The notes beneath the pieces are model-generated. The model ran no database searches and had not been told where the DNA came from. It saw nothing but the letters and a program-made list of their open reading frames with translations. 64,000 bases of DNA. It comes from RH2-MAG17b sp050745265. Lineage in GTDB: Bacteria; Acidobacteriota; Terriglobia; UBA7540. How positions within the stretch are numbered: position 1 is the stretch's first letter; the number at the start of each line of letters is the position of its first letter. The DNA lies in contig JBOGKE010000034.1 in NCBI GenBank assembly GCA_050745265.1, positions 1-64,000 of the forward strand, read 5' to 3'. Shown in pieces: positions 26,430 through 35,379 of this stretch. Made by a program: the position numbers and the translations under genes.

Positions 26430-28088
26430 GTGAGACTCACCACACGGCGCAACTTCCTCCAAACCGCCGCCGGCATTGCGGCGCTGAACGCCAAGGCTGC
26501 TCCCTCCCTCGTCGCCGAGGCCAGTGGTGGTTCGCCCGCGCGGCTGCGGCTGCGTGGCCTTACGGTGGACGCCGCCCGCCTGCCCGAACGGCTCTCCTAT
26601 TACCTGCGCCTCATCGACTTCTGCCAGGAGTGGGGCTTAAACGCCCTCCTGTTCCGTCTCACCGACGATCAGGGCTCCATGCTCCGCTTTCGCGGCTATC
26701 CCGAATTGATCACGCACCATCACGCGCTCACGCCCGAAGCAGCGCGCGAGCTCGCGGCGCACGGCGAGCGAAAAGGCGTCACCGTAATCCCGGAGATTGA
26801 GTCCTTCGGGCACACGCGCTACATCACCGCCGCCCCGAAATACGCGCACCTTGAGGATAGCGATCCCGCGGGCCAGCGCCATTTCGGCGGCCTGATTCCG
26901 GTGGCGCCCGAAACGCTGAGCCTGATCGGCGGCCTGTATCGAGAGGCCGCCGCGCTGTTTCCGTCGCCCTACCTCCACGGCGGCTGCGATGAAGTGAACT
27001 GGGGCGGTTCGGAGCTTTCGCGGCGAGCGCTTCTCAAGCGCAGCCGAGCCGAAATCTGGGCCGAGTACCTCAACTCGCTCGACGACGCCTGCCACAAACT
27101 CGGCAAGCAACTCATTGTGTGGGGCGACTTCGTGGTACACAAGGAGCCGCAGATTCTGCCGCGTCTCAACCAGCGCGTCATCGTGATGGACTGGCAGTAT
27201 TACGTCACGAATCCAAAGCCGCTTGCGCAAGTAGCCGAAACCGTAATCGCGCACGGCCACGGCGCCATCGGCGCGCCGGCGATTATCTCTTGCGAATGGG
27301 GACCGCGTGCCGGCCAGCAACAATTGCGGAACATCGACGCGTACGCTGACGCCTACTCGGGAATCCGCAGCGCCCGGAATCTCGGCGTCGTCGTCACCAA
27401 CTGGGTGCCGAGCCGCTACTTCGAACGGTCGCTGTGGGACAGCTTCGCTTACGCCGCGAGCGCATTGAACGACGGCAGCGCAGCGGCCCGCGAGTCCGCA
27501 TTTCGGAAGTTCATAGAAAAATTCTACGGCGCCGGGTGGAGTTCAAACTGGCAGGAAATTTTCTCCACTTACTACCGCATCACACCCAACCGCCACTCTT
27601 GCGCGCCGCAATGGCAGGGCCCGCGGCTGCCCGTGCCCTGGGTTGACGAGCGCGGCCTTCGCGCCGCGCTGAACTCGAGCGGAGCTGCCGCGCCTCCCTT
27701 TGCCGCCCTACGCGAGCGAATACGCCGTGCCACGGATACCGTGCGCCGTAATTCCGGCGATTTCTCCGCCTTCGCGCTCTCAGCGGAATACCTCGAATAC
27801 GCCTTCTGGCGTAACTCGGCGATCGAGGCATCGGCAAAGGCGCCCGAAGCGCAGGCGCGCCATCTCATCGGGACATTGTCAGAACGCGATCGCAGCATGG
27901 TCACAAAACTCGACGCCGAATGGAGCATCGGCCGATTTCCCGACGAGCGCGGCAAGCTCCAGCAGCTAACTGAACTCGGACCGGCGGATCAGTTGCTTTT
28001 CCGCATGGGCCAGGCTGCGACGTTCTCGGCGTCGCTCGCCAAGGAGCCCAGCCGATTCTCAACCATGCTCCGCCGCAAAGGTGGGTAG
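26430..28088 (+). CDS. Tat-exported GH20 beta-N-acetylhexosaminidase-like hydrolase
   Basis: A 552-aa protein. The N-terminus TTRRNFLQTAAGIAALN is a Tat signal. The barrel shows DDQGSMLRFRGYPEL, VIPEIESFGHTRY and the catalytic pair in HGGCDEVNWGG (Asp187-Glu188), then IVWGDFV and VMDWQYY. These match the GH20 core, where Asp-Glu act in substrate-assisted hydrolysis of N-acetylhexosaminides. Start GTG 26430 has GAGGAG upstream. It follows the MFS gene closely and is probably cotranscribed. Exact substrate is unknown. Confidence 0.85.
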   Translation: MRLTTRRNFLQTAAGIAALNAKAAPSLVAEASGGSPARLRLRGLTVDAARLPERLSYYLRLIDFCQEWGLNALLFRLTDDQGSMLRFRGYPELITHHHALTPEAARELAAHGERKGVTVIPEIESFGHTRYITAAPKYAHLEDSDPAGQRHFGGLIPVAPETLSLIGGLYREAAALFPSPYLHGGCDEVNWGGSELSRRALLKRSRAEIWAEYLNSLDDACHKLGKQLIVWGDFVVHKEPQILPRLNQRVIVMDWQYYVTNPKPLAQVAETVIAHGHGAIGAPAIISCEWGPRAGQQQLRNIDAYADAYSGIRSARNLGVVVTNWVPSRYFERSLWDSFAYAASALNDGSAAARESAFRKFIEKFYGAGWSSNWQEIFSTYYRITPNRHSCAPQWQGPRLPVPWVDERGLRAALNSSGAAAPPFAALRERIRRATDTVRRNSGDFSAFALSAEYLEYAFWRNSAIEASAKAPEAQARHLIGTLSERDRSMVTKLDAEWSIGRFPDERGKLQQLTELGPADQLLFRMGQAATFSASLAKEPSRFSTMLRRKGG

Positions 28089-28143
28089 CGCCGCCCTTTA
28101 GGGCGGCATTCCGGGTGCCGTCCTGAATCCGTGCGCTACAGAG

Positions 28144-28226
28144 GTAGCCACGGCACGGTTTTTTGTGCCGTGGGTCTGCACGCAGATCGACGGAACGCCC
28201 ACGGCGCACAATGCGCGCCGTGGCTC
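28144..28226. repeat. Two-hairpin dispersed repeat, copy D
   Basis: CCACGGCAC/GTGCCGTGG and CCACGGCGC/GCGCCGTGG are both perfect; the second stem shows another paired substitution (GGCAC to GGCGC). It lies between the GH20 and DUF4142 genes. Confidence 0.85.
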
Positions 28227-28345
28227 CCCGCTCAAGCGCTGGTCGCGCAACATTGCCTCAGGTATCTCGCCGGTGCTCGTAGGGGTTCTGCTGACTTGAA
28301 GTGACTCCTCCGTGCTCGTACTCTGAGAGAGGGTAAGGAGCAACA

Positions 28346-28972
28346 ATGACCAAGAAACTTCAGAGAATCTGCATTGCGATGGTCGCCGCTTTGGTCTTCA
28401 CGGGCGCATCGCTTTTCGCACAGCAAGCAACTCCAGATCGCGCGGCGCCTCTGTCGCGATCGAGCAACACCGCGACGATGCGGCGAACGTCCGACCGGGC
28501 ATTCGCCAGAGAGGCCGCGGAGGGCGGCATGGCCGAGGTGAAACTGGGCAAGCTCGCCGAGAACAAGGCCAGCAATCAGGCGGTGAAAGATTTTGCTCAG
28601 AAGATGGTGCAGGACCACAGCGCGGCCAACGATCAGCTGAAAAGCGCGGCCTCGCAGGCGAACATCACGCTGCCCAGCCGGCCGAGCGAGACCGAGCGAG
28701 CCACGTACACGCGCCTGTCGAAGCTCTCCGGTACCGCGTTTGACCGTGCCTACGCGCGCGACATGGTGCGGGATCATGAACATGACCTCGCCGCGTTCCG
28801 CCGCGAAGCCCGAAACGGCCGGAACGACGCAATCAAGAGCTTTGCGTCGCAGACGGTGCCGACACTCGATCAGCACCTCAAGCTGGCACGCCGCATGGAC
28901 CGTGAGGTTATGGGCGCCGGAAACCATCACCACGCCGCCGGCATGAGCAGCGGCACAGGTACAACGCAGTAA
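28346..28972 (+). CDS. DUF4142 exported protein
   Basis: A 208-aa protein with a Sec signal peptide (KKLQRICIAMVAALVFTGASLFA) and a DUF4142 helical bundle: FAREAAEGGMAEVKLGKLAENKASNQAVKDFAQKM, then DHEHDLAAFRREA. DUF4142 has a ferritin-like four-helix layout and unknown function; members are often stress-induced envelope proteins. The C-terminal tail is His/Gly-rich. Start ATG 28346 follows TAAGGAG. It stands alone. Confidence 0.9.
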   Translation: MTKKLQRICIAMVAALVFTGASLFAQQATPDRAAPLSRSSNTATMRRTSDRAFAREAAEGGMAEVKLGKLAENKASNQAVKDFAQKMVQDHSAANDQLKSAASQANITLPSRPSETERATYTRLSKLSGTAFDRAYARDMVRDHEHDLAAFRREARNGRNDAIKSFASQTVPTLDQHLKLARRMDREVMGAGNHHHAAGMSSGTGTTQ

Positions 28973-29025
28973 ACCCGCGGCATCGAGCCGCCCGCCCCGT
29001 TTGAGACAGGTTGTGGGTTTGGCCC

Positions 29026-30261
29026 ATGAGAGAAAAGAAGCTGCGGCGGCGTGATATCGTGGTCGTGGGCGGGTCGGCGGGTTCGATCGAGCCGCTCAAG
29101 CTGCTTGCGGCCGGACTTCCGGCCGACTTCGGCGGCGCGGTCTTCGTGGTGCTCCACGTTTCGCCCTCCCATCCCAGTTTGCTGCCGGCGATCCTGAGAG
29201 CCGCCGGGCCGCTCCCCGCGTTCCACGCCAAGGACCAAGAGCCGGTGCGACCCGGGTCGATCTATATCGCCCCCCCGGATTTTCACATGCTGCTGGAGAA
29301 CGGCGTGGTGCGAGTCGTTCACGGCGCTCATGAGAACCGCCACCGCCCGGCGGTCGACCCGACCTTTCGCTCCGCGGCGCGCACTTATGGATCCCGCGTT
29401 GCCGGCGTCGTTCTCTCGGGCTATCTGGACGATGGCTCCGCCGGCCTTCTTGCAATCAAAATGGCAGGCGGTCTTTCGATCGTTCAGGATCCTGCCGAGG
29501 CCCTCTGCCCGGAAATGCCTACCCGGGCAATCGAATATGCCGGCGCCGACCGCGTCCTTTCTATCAGTGAGATTACGGCCTTACTCGCGGACCTCGCGAG
29601 ACAGCCCCCTATCCCTATTCCTCCTCCGGCGGAGACAACTATGATGGGCCAAAACGAAGCGGAAAGAGTCAAATTGAGTAATCACGCCACGCGCGATCGC
29701 AAAGGCAAGCCCTCGCCTTTTTCGTGCCCCGAGTGCCACGGCGTTCTTTGGGAGCTGGAAGGACGCGATCACCTCCGGTTCCGCTGTCGCGTGGGCCACG
29801 CTTTCACCGCCGAGGTGCTCCGGGTCGCCTTATCGCAGTCCACCGAAGACGCTCTCTGGGCCGCGATGAGGGTCCTCGAAGAAAAGGCCGCTCTGCTCCG
29901 GCAAATCAGCCGGGTCGGAGGGCGTTATGCGGAGCAGGCGAACCAGTACGAAAAGCACGCGACCATAATCCGCGACGTCCTGATGGAGAATCAGGCCACC
30001 ATCCAGGAGGAAAATCATACGCCGGCCCCAGTTTCATCCGACATTGTGAGTTACGATCCCACGCCGGAAACGGGGCGAACCAGAGTGCAGACGATTGAGG
30101 TGGCCGAAAGCCCGCCGAGCGGCAATGGATCACAGGAGCCGTCCCGGGCTAAAGGCAACGGAGCACGCGCGCCTTCACGACGCTCCCGGCGCGCCGGCGC
30201 CAACCACTCGAAGCATACCCGCGCCGCCGTTCGCCGTCCATCCCCGGCCGCCCAGGAATAA
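29026..30261 (+). CDS. Stand-alone CheB-type methylesterase with zinc-ribbon C-terminus
   Basis: A 411-aa protein. Residues ~10-190 form the CheB methylesterase domain with the catalytic triad in VVGGSAGS (Ser), LHVSPSHPS (His) and SGYLDDGSAG (Asp). There is no receiver domain. The middle part has a zinc-ribbon-like CPECHGVLWELEGRDHLRFRC with RVGHAF, and a helical region follows. The last ~90 residues are basic and low-complexity (ARAPSRRSRRAG). No other chemotaxis genes are nearby. Start ATG 29026; a TTG five codons upstream is the alternative. Confidence 0.87.
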   Translation: MREKKLRRRDIVVVGGSAGSIEPLKLLAAGLPADFGGAVFVVLHVSPSHPSLLPAILRAAGPLPAFHAKDQEPVRPGSIYIAPPDFHMLLENGVVRVVHGAHENRHRPAVDPTFRSAARTYGSRVAGVVLSGYLDDGSAGLLAIKMAGGLSIVQDPAEALCPEMPTRAIEYAGADRVLSISEITALLADLARQPPIPIPPPAETTMMGQNEAERVKLSNHATRDRKGKPSPFSCPECHGVLWELEGRDHLRFRCRVGHAFTAEVLRVALSQSTEDALWAAMRVLEEKAALLRQISRVGGRYAEQANQYEKHATIIRDVLMENQATIQEENHTPAPVSSDIVSYDPTPETGRTRVQTIEVAESPPSGNGSQEPSRAKGNGARAPSRRSRRAGANHSKHTRAAVRRPSPAAQE

Positions 30262-30412
30262 GCCGCCAGAAAGCCTCGTTCCGCCATAAAAGAGTTCGGC
30301 CAGGGCAAGTCATCAGAGCACGACTTCGGTCGTGCCGATTGTGATCCCATTGATTCCTGCGGCCTGAACCGCCGGGGCGCTCGCCGCAAACTTCAGACGG
30401 GAGCGGCCACTG

Positions 30413-30480
30413 AAGGCGGAGTTGAAACTCCGCCCCCCTAGGCGCTGTCACGGATTTGTAAATAATCCAGGCTAGGCCTT
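30413..30480 (+). repeat. GGCGG-TTGAAAC dispersed element, copy 3
   Basis: A hairpin GGCGGAGTT/AACTCCGCC is followed by CCCC, a variable part, TTTGTAAATAATCC and GGCTAGGC. It is the same layout as the copies at 12705 and 12876. Confidence 0.65.
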
Positions 30481-30525
30481 TCTGTTCCAGGCCTCGGAGT
30501 GTCGCGGAGCGACATGAGCGACTGA

Positions 30526-31230
30526 GTGAACACGCAAGATCAACATCCGATTTTTACGAACCGCGCCGAAGCCGGCCGGCGGCTGGTGGCGAAGCTCGAA
30601 AGCTATGCCAACCGGCCGGACGTCCTGGTGCTGGGCCTGCCCCGCGGCGGCGTACCCGTAGCCTTTGAGATCGGCCGGGCGCTCAGGACCCCTTTGGACG
30701 TGTTTGTCGTGCGCAAGCTTGGTCTGCCCGGACAGGAAGAGCTCGCCATGGGAGCGATCGCGAGCGGCGGCGTCACGGTACTCAATCACGAGGTCGTACA
30801 CGCGTTCGGAATTTCGAACGCAACGATTGAGGAGGTTTCCTCGCGTGAAACGGAAGAGCTTCTCCGCCGCGAGGCATTGTACCGAGGGAATAAACCGCCC
30901 CTCGAGATTTCCGGACGTACCGTAATCCTTATCGATGACGGTTTGGCCACCGGCTCCAGCATGGCCGCCGCTATTGCGGCGCTTCGGAAACAGAAGCCGG
31001 CGAAGATTATCGTTGGGGTGCCTGTCGCTGCGCCGTCAGTTTGTGAGGAACTTCGAGCCCAAGCCGACGACATCGTATGCGCCGCCACTCCTGAACCCTT
31101 CTACGCCGTGGGAGCCTGGTACCAGGATTTTTCGCAAACGACGGACCGCGAGATTCACGATTTGCTTGAACGCGCCGCCTCAGAGCAGACGGGACTACCC
31201 CGCAGATCGCCGAATCTTCACCTCACATGA
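30526..31230 (+). CDS. Phosphoribosyltransferase-domain protein
   Basis: A 234-aa type I phosphoribosyltransferase fold. VLGLPRGGVPVAFEI and VRKLGLPGQEELAMGAIA are typical of the stand-alone PRT group often found with dienelactone or erythromycin-esterase-like partners. The PRPP-binding motif is VILIDDGLATGSSM. The substrate is unknown. Start GTG 30526; no strong ribosome site is visible. It is flanked by repeats on both sides. Confidence 0.85.
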   Translation: MNTQDQHPIFTNRAEAGRRLVAKLESYANRPDVLVLGLPRGGVPVAFEIGRALRTPLDVFVVRKLGLPGQEELAMGAIASGGVTVLNHEVVHAFGISNATIEEVSSRETEELLRREALYRGNKPPLEISGRTVILIDDGLATGSSMAAAIAALRKQKPAKIIVGVPVAAPSVCEELRAQADDIVCAATPEPFYAVGAWYQDFSQTTDREIHDLLERAASEQTGLPRRSPNLHLT

Positions 31231-31664
31231 CGCTGATCAACGTGGCGGGTTGCTGAAAGACGATCCTGAGCACTGCCATTCCGAGCCCTTCGGCTTCCCT
31301 CTCACAGAAACTTCAAGCGGGAGCGGCCAAAAGGCCCGAAGGGCCGGAAGAACGTAGCCCCGGGCGTAAGCCCGGGGCTAAGGACAGCGCCCCAGGCAAG
31401 AGGTCGCAAGAGGCTCGCCTTACCCACGGCTTCACGCCGTGGGCTACACTATTCCGCCCGCTCCGCGGGCTGAGAGCTGAAGTTTCCGGCACTATGGACC
31501 CGCCATCCGTCGGGCAAACAACTCAGGGTAAACTCCGCGAAGAATCTGTGCATTTAAGAACCAAACAAATACAGAGATTCTTCGTCGCCTGCGGCTCCTC
31601 AGAATGACACGGTCCGGGCTTTTTCCACAGCCTGTGAAGCCCGGCGCTACCGGTGCTTCTCACG
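31231..31664. other. Intergenic region made of repeats
   Basis: No gene is seen. It contains an outer GTAGCCC/GGGCTAC pair (31354-31446) enclosing a perfect palindrome TAGCCCCGGGCGTAAGCC...GGCTA (31355-31380) and a second hairpin ACCCACGGC/GCCGTGGGCT (31422-31445). A GAAGAATCT-type element (31507-31610) follows. Confidence 0.65.
31507..31610. repeat. GAAGAATCT-type dispersed repeat, second copy
   Basis: CTCAGGGTAAACTCCGCGAAGAATCTGTGCAT and, inverted, AGATTCTTCGTCGCCTGCGG end in TCAGAATGACAC. It is close to the element at 11551-11703, read in the opposite direction. Confidence 0.65.
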
Positions 31665-32528
31665 CTATTTCCCCAGCCTCTCCTCCGGCTCATCGAGCCG
31701 AACAGGTTCGGGTTCGCGGCCTCCGCGCACGACGTGCCCATATTTCAACACGGCGACAAAGAAAAACCCTCCGATGATGTTGCCCGCGGTAGCCCAAAGC
31801 TCAAACACGCCGTAGGAACCGAGCGTCAATCCTTGCGGGCCCTGCCGCGTAAAAACGCCGGCAAGCACCTCGGCGCTGCCCACCACCGCATGGTGCAGGT
31901 GGCAGAGGCCAATCGCGGAGGTGATCAGCCAGACGAAGAACACCTGGCTGATCGTATCCCTCGAGGCGGTGACGAGCCAGGAGAGAAGTCCCATCAGCCA
32001 GCCGGCCAGAATCCCGCTCAGCACCAGCACCCACCAGGGATGGCTGACGACCCGGTGCGCGAGCGCGCCAAGCCGGGGAAGTTCGATGATCCCAAGCGCG
32101 GGGCCGATGATGACGGTGATCTTTGCGAACACCGCCGTGCCCGCGATGTTCCCCACGTAGATCAATCCCCACAGCCGCAGAAGCGCCGCGGGCGACGCAC
32201 GCCCGAGCAGCACGGGATATACGGCGCGCGTGGTGTGTTCCGTAAATAATTCCGACCGCCCGAGAATCACCAGAATAAAGCCGATGCTGTACATCATCGC
32301 CACCAGAATATCGGTCACGGGAGCAGGCAGCGATCCACCCGCGGCGGTCACCATGACTCCCATCAACAGCAGGCTGAAGCTGAGATCGAGTCCGGCTGAA
32401 AAACTGGAAAGGAGCAGCCCCAAAGGAGCGCGTTCGAGCTGCTTGAGCCCTTCCGTCGTCTCCTGCTCGAGCATCTTCTGATACGACTTTTGGGCCGGTG
32501 CTTCCCTGGGTTCTCTCAGTGCGCTCAC
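31665..32528 (-). CDS. Formate/nitrite transporter family channel
   Basis: A 287-aa FNT-family membrane protein with about six helices, likely passing formate, nitrite or a related small anion. Signature segments are SFSAGLDLSFSLLLMGV, GFILVILGRSELFTEHT, WGLIYVGNIAGTAVFA, and CHLHHAVVGSAEVLAG with the conserved His. Start chosen is GTG 32528 (SALREPREAP...); the longer frame is intergenic. The ribosome site is weak. It is divergent from blaI. Confidence 0.88.
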   Translation of the reverse strand: MSALREPREAPAQKSYQKMLEQETTEGLKQLERAPLGLLLSSFSAGLDLSFSLLLMGVMVTAAGGSLPAPVTDILVAMMYSIGFILVILGRSELFTEHTTRAVYPVLLGRASPAALLRLWGLIYVGNIAGTAVFAKITVIIGPALGIIELPRLGALAHRVVSHPWWVLVLSGILAGWLMGLLSWLVTASRDTISQVFFVWLITSAIGLCHLHHAVVGSAEVLAGVFTRQGPQGLTLGSYGVFELWATAGNIIGGFFFVAVLKYGHVVRGGREPEPVRLDEPEERLGK

Positions 32529-32626
32529 CTGTTCAACGAAACAGCTATTTGCGATGTGAACGGATCGGCTGCCTATTGGATTAGGATGCGAGACGAATGG
32601 AGTCTTGCCGCGCTCGCAAAGACGCC

Positions 32627-32659
32627 GGCTGGCGCAGACCTTTCTTCTCAGGTCTGCGC
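32627..32659 (+). repeat. GGCTGGCGCAGA hairpin repeat, second copy
   Basis: A perfect stem GCGCAGACC/GGTCTGCGC around TTTCTTCTCA. It matches 16217-16249 and lies between the FNT gene and the blaI promoter. Confidence 0.65.
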
Positions 32660-32687
32660 GGGTAGCCGGATTGCAGTCAAAAACCGC

Positions 32688-32716
32688 TTGACACACGAAG
32701 CTACTAGTACTAATAA
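32688..32716 (+). promoter_or_regulatory. Strong sigma-70-type promoter of blaI, probably leaderless
   Basis: TTGACA (32688-32693) is separated by exactly 17 bases from TAATAA (32711-32716). The blaI ATG begins 7 bases after the -10 hexamer, at the expected transcription start, and there is no ribosome site between. The transcript is therefore predicted to be leaderless. Confidence 0.75.
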
Positions 32717-32723
32717 CATAGTA
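32702..32723 (+). promoter_or_regulatory. Putative BlaI operator
   Basis: The dyad TACTA-ATAACA-TAGTA (32708-32723) overlaps the -10 hexamer. An adjacent TACTAGTA palindrome (32702-32709) lies in the spacer. The TACTA-N6-TAGTA form resembles known BlaI/MecI operators, so autorepression is likely. Confidence 0.6.
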
Positions 32724-33094
32724 TGCGAGCCCGAACCGCCGGCCTCACCGTCCAGGAACTCGAGATCATGAAGATCGTCTGGGAGCGCGAGCGCGCCACC
32801 GTGCGCGATGTGTATGAGACGCTTCTCGCCCGTCGCAAGATCGCCTACACCACGGTGATGACGGTGATGAATATTCTCGAGGACAAGGGCTTCCTGAAGA
32901 AGCGCGCCGTCGAGCGGGCGTACGTCTACCAGGCGGCACGGCCGCGAGCGCAGGTGGTCCGGGCAATGCTCAAGGACTTCGTCAACCGCGTCTATGACGG
33001 CTCCGCCGAGCCGCTGCTCGTGCAGCTCGTTAAGGACCGTCACCTGTCTAAAGACGACATCGAGAAGATCGCCCGCGGAATCGAGGAGGCATAG
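32723..33094 (+). CDS. blaI: BlaI/MecI-family transcriptional repressor
   Basis: A 123-aa winged-helix repressor. LTVQELEIMKIVWERERATVRDVYETL, then TTVMTVMNILEDKGFLKKR (recognition helix and wing) are the family core, and the C-terminal helices dimerise. In BlaI/MecI systems it represses a nearby operon and is inactivated by an M56 peptidase after signal sensing. The M56 gene follows after 2 bases, in the usual order. The operator-like dyad over its own promoter suggests autoregulation. Beta-lactams need not be the signal in this lineage. Confidence 0.93.
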   Translation: MRARTAGLTVQELEIMKIVWERERATVRDVYETLLARRKIAYTTVMTVMNILEDKGFLKKRAVERAYVYQAARPRAQVVRAMLKDFVNRVYDGSAEPLLVQLVKDRHLSKDDIEKIARGIEEA

Positions 33095-33096
33095 CC

Positions 33097-35379
33097 ATGC
33101 TGAGTCAGCCGCTTTGGTTGCGCGACGTTGCCGCGCTCAGCTTCCAGGCAGCCGTGCTCGTGCTCGCGGGAGGCGTTGCGCTTCATTTGCTGCGCCTGCG
33201 AGTTCCGAAGGTCCGCTTGATCTTTTGGCAACTGTTGCTCGCCGGGTGCCTCGCGCTGCCGCTTCTCGATCCCTGGGAGCACGAACCGGTGGCGCAGGGA
33301 CCGGCGCAAGTGGTCGTGTCAATCATGCAAGCGGTTACGCCGGCGGCGGCGCCCGTGAAAGTGTTCCCGTGGGCAGAGTGGATCCTCGCGGTGCTCGTGG
33401 CCGGGGCCGCGCTTCGGCTCGTATGGGTTTGCCTGGGACTCATCAGGCTCAGGTCTTATCGCAGCCGGTCGCGGCCGTTCGGTGGCGCGGAAAGCCCGAT
33501 CGCGGAGGCGCAGCGGCTGGCGGCGGCGAGCGCTCGCCTGTATGTCTCGCCGGAACTCGCCTCGCCCGCTACGTTCGGCATTCGCTCGCCGGCCGTGTTG
33601 CTGCCGGAACGCATTCTTTCATTGTCTCCCGCTCAGCAGCGGGCCGTCGTGTGTCACGAATTTCTGCACGTCAGGCGGCGCGATTGGGCTTGGAATCTTG
33701 CCGAGGAATTCCTTCTATGTCTCTTCTGGTTCCACCCCGCGATCTGGTGGGCGGTGCGCAATATTCGGCTGAGCCGGGAACAGACGGTGGACGCCGAGGT
33801 GGTTCACCTGACGCAAGCGCGCAAGGACTACCTCGCAGCGCTGCTCGAAATCGCCCAGCAAAGCCCGAACGCTCGTCTCGTTTCGGCCGCTCTCTTCCTG
33901 CGCGAGAACCAACTGGCCGCGCGTGTGGCCCTTTTGGTGAAGGAGGTTGCTATGTCAAAAAGGAGATTAGTTGTAGGCTGTGTAGTTTCCGCCGCCGTAC
34001 TGCTCGCGACCGGCGTCGGCGCGGCCCGGGCTTGGCCGTTGCGCTTTGCCGCGCTGGCCGCCAACCCTCCACAGGCAACAAGTCCGGCCGACCGGGTTTC
34101 CGGAGGCGTTGAAGGAGGTGTTTCCGGCGGGATGAGCGGTCGGATCGCTCAAGGAGTGAAAACAGTCCCGCATGCCGATTCAATGGATACGTACGGCGTA
34201 GGTTCCCCCGGCGTTAGGGCGAGCTTCCCCGTGTCATCAGGATTGAAACTCATTCACACAGCCTTCGTAAAGTATCCGCGGGCCGCGTGGGATGCCCAGG
34301 GAACGATTATGCTGAAGATGACCGTGGATACGAGCGGAAAGGTTTCAGACCTCCGCGCTTTTGGTCACGAGCCTGTGCTCGCTCAAGCCGCTTTGAAGGC
34401 GATCTGGCAATGGAGATTCGAGCCGCCGAAAGCGCCCGTCACAACAATCGTAACGGTTTACTTCCGCAGACCACGAGTGATCATTCATGGGATCCGCCGC
34501 GCACCGGCCGCCGAACAAGCCGCGCCCGGCCCTTCTCCCGCGCGCGATGACATCACGGAAACGCCATCGGATTTGAAGCTGATTCAGTCGGTCACGCCCG
34601 TTTATCCGCCGCTGGCGCGGATGGCGCGAATTCAAAGCGCGGTCGTGCTTGAGGTCACGGTAGATGCTGAGGGAAATGTTACCGGCATGAAGGTGCTCAG
34701 CGGGCACCCGCTCCTTATCCACGCGGCGGAGGATGCAGTAAAGCAATTCAAGTTCGCGCCGCCCTCGAATCCGCCGGCGACAACCACCGTGACCACCAAT
34801 TTCCGGCTGCCGCCTCGCGATGACGCCGCACCTGCGGCGCAGCCCAACCCGCCTGCCGCACCACCTCCTCCACCCGCGCACGGGGCTATTTACCAGGGGC
34901 CGGCTCCCACGCCGCCCGATACCCCTGCTGGTCCGCCTCTACCCGCGCACGGGGTTGTTCACCCGGGTCCAACGCCAGCGCCCCCTGATGCCCCTGCCGG
35001 TCCGCCTATACCCGCGCACGGGTTTGTTCACCCGGGCCCCGCGCCTGCGCCGCCTGATGCCCCTGGTGGTCCGCCTCCACCGCAGGGCGCCTATGAGCTT
35101 CGTGGGAACCCATACTATTTCGGTGGACCAATCCTCAGGCCGCGGATCGGTGAGCCGAGAGTTATTTACGCTCCCGATCCTCCTTACACTAAAGAGGCCC
35201 GCGACGCCAAGCTTAACGGCGACGTGACACTCGCGATTATGGTTGGCACAGACGGCCGGGTTAAGAGCGTAAAGGAGGTTTCAGCGTTGCTTGGGAAGGG
35301 CCTCGACAAAAGCGCGATCAAACCGTGCGTCACTGGAGGTTCAAACCCGGCACGCGGGACGGCGAGCCCGTCGCCGTAA
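33097..35379 (+). CDS. BlaR1-type M56 peptidase with TonB-like C-terminal domains (frameshifted 3' end)
   Basis: Residues 1-280 are an M56 membrane metallopeptidase with four helices and the zinc motif CHEFLHVRRRD; a further helix follows (about 287-308). Then come two TonB-C-like domains (about 385-460 and 490-570: KYPRAAWDAQGTIML..., PVYPPLARMARIQSAVVLEV...), a Pro-rich linker of three 23-residue repeats (593-661), and a third TonB-C-like domain (DPPYTKEARDAKLNGDVTLAI). The third is cut at 35322 by an apparent one-base loss; the other frame restores VRHWRFKPGTRDGEPVAV and runs on to 35735. The start is 2 bases after blaI, so the two are coupled. Confidence 0.88.
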   Translation: MLSQPLWLRDVAALSFQAAVLVLAGGVALHLLRLRVPKVRLIFWQLLLAGCLALPLLDPWEHEPVAQGPAQVVVSIMQAVTPAAAPVKVFPWAEWILAVLVAGAALRLVWVCLGLIRLRSYRSRSRPFGGAESPIAEAQRLAAASARLYVSPELASPATFGIRSPAVLLPERILSLSPAQQRAVVCHEFLHVRRRDWAWNLAEEFLLCLFWFHPAIWWAVRNIRLSREQTVDAEVVHLTQARKDYLAALLEIAQQSPNARLVSAALFLRENQLAARVALLVKEVAMSKRRLVVGCVVSAAVLLATGVGAARAWPLRFAALAANPPQATSPADRVSGGVEGGVSGGMSGRIAQGVKTVPHADSMDTYGVGSPGVRASFPVSSGLKLIHTAFVKYPRAAWDAQGTIMLKMTVDTSGKVSDLRAFGHEPVLAQAALKAIWQWRFEPPKAPVTTIVTVYFRRPRVIIHGIRRAPAAEQAAPGPSPARDDITETPSDLKLIQSVTPVYPPLARMARIQSAVVLEVTVDAEGNVTGMKVLSGHPLLIHAAEDAVKQFKFAPPSNPPATTTVTTNFRLPPRDDAAPAAQPNPPAAPPPPPAHGAIYQGPAPTPPDTPAGPPLPAHGVVHPGPTPAPPDAPAGPPIPAHGFVHPGPAPAPPDAPGGPPPPQGAYELRGNPYYFGGPILRPRIGEPRVIYAPDPPYTKEARDAKLNGDVTLAIMVGTDGRVKSVKEVSALLGKGLDKSAIKPCVTGGSNPARGTASPSP
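34873..35079 (+). repeat. Three tandem 69-bp coding repeats
   Basis: Each unit encodes PAHG-x2-(H/Y)-x-GP-x-P-x-PPD-x-P-x-GPP, 23 residues, starting with CCCGCGCACGGG. The repeats form an extended proline-rich linker between the second and third TonB-C-like domains, likely spanning the periplasm or wall. Confidence 0.9.
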
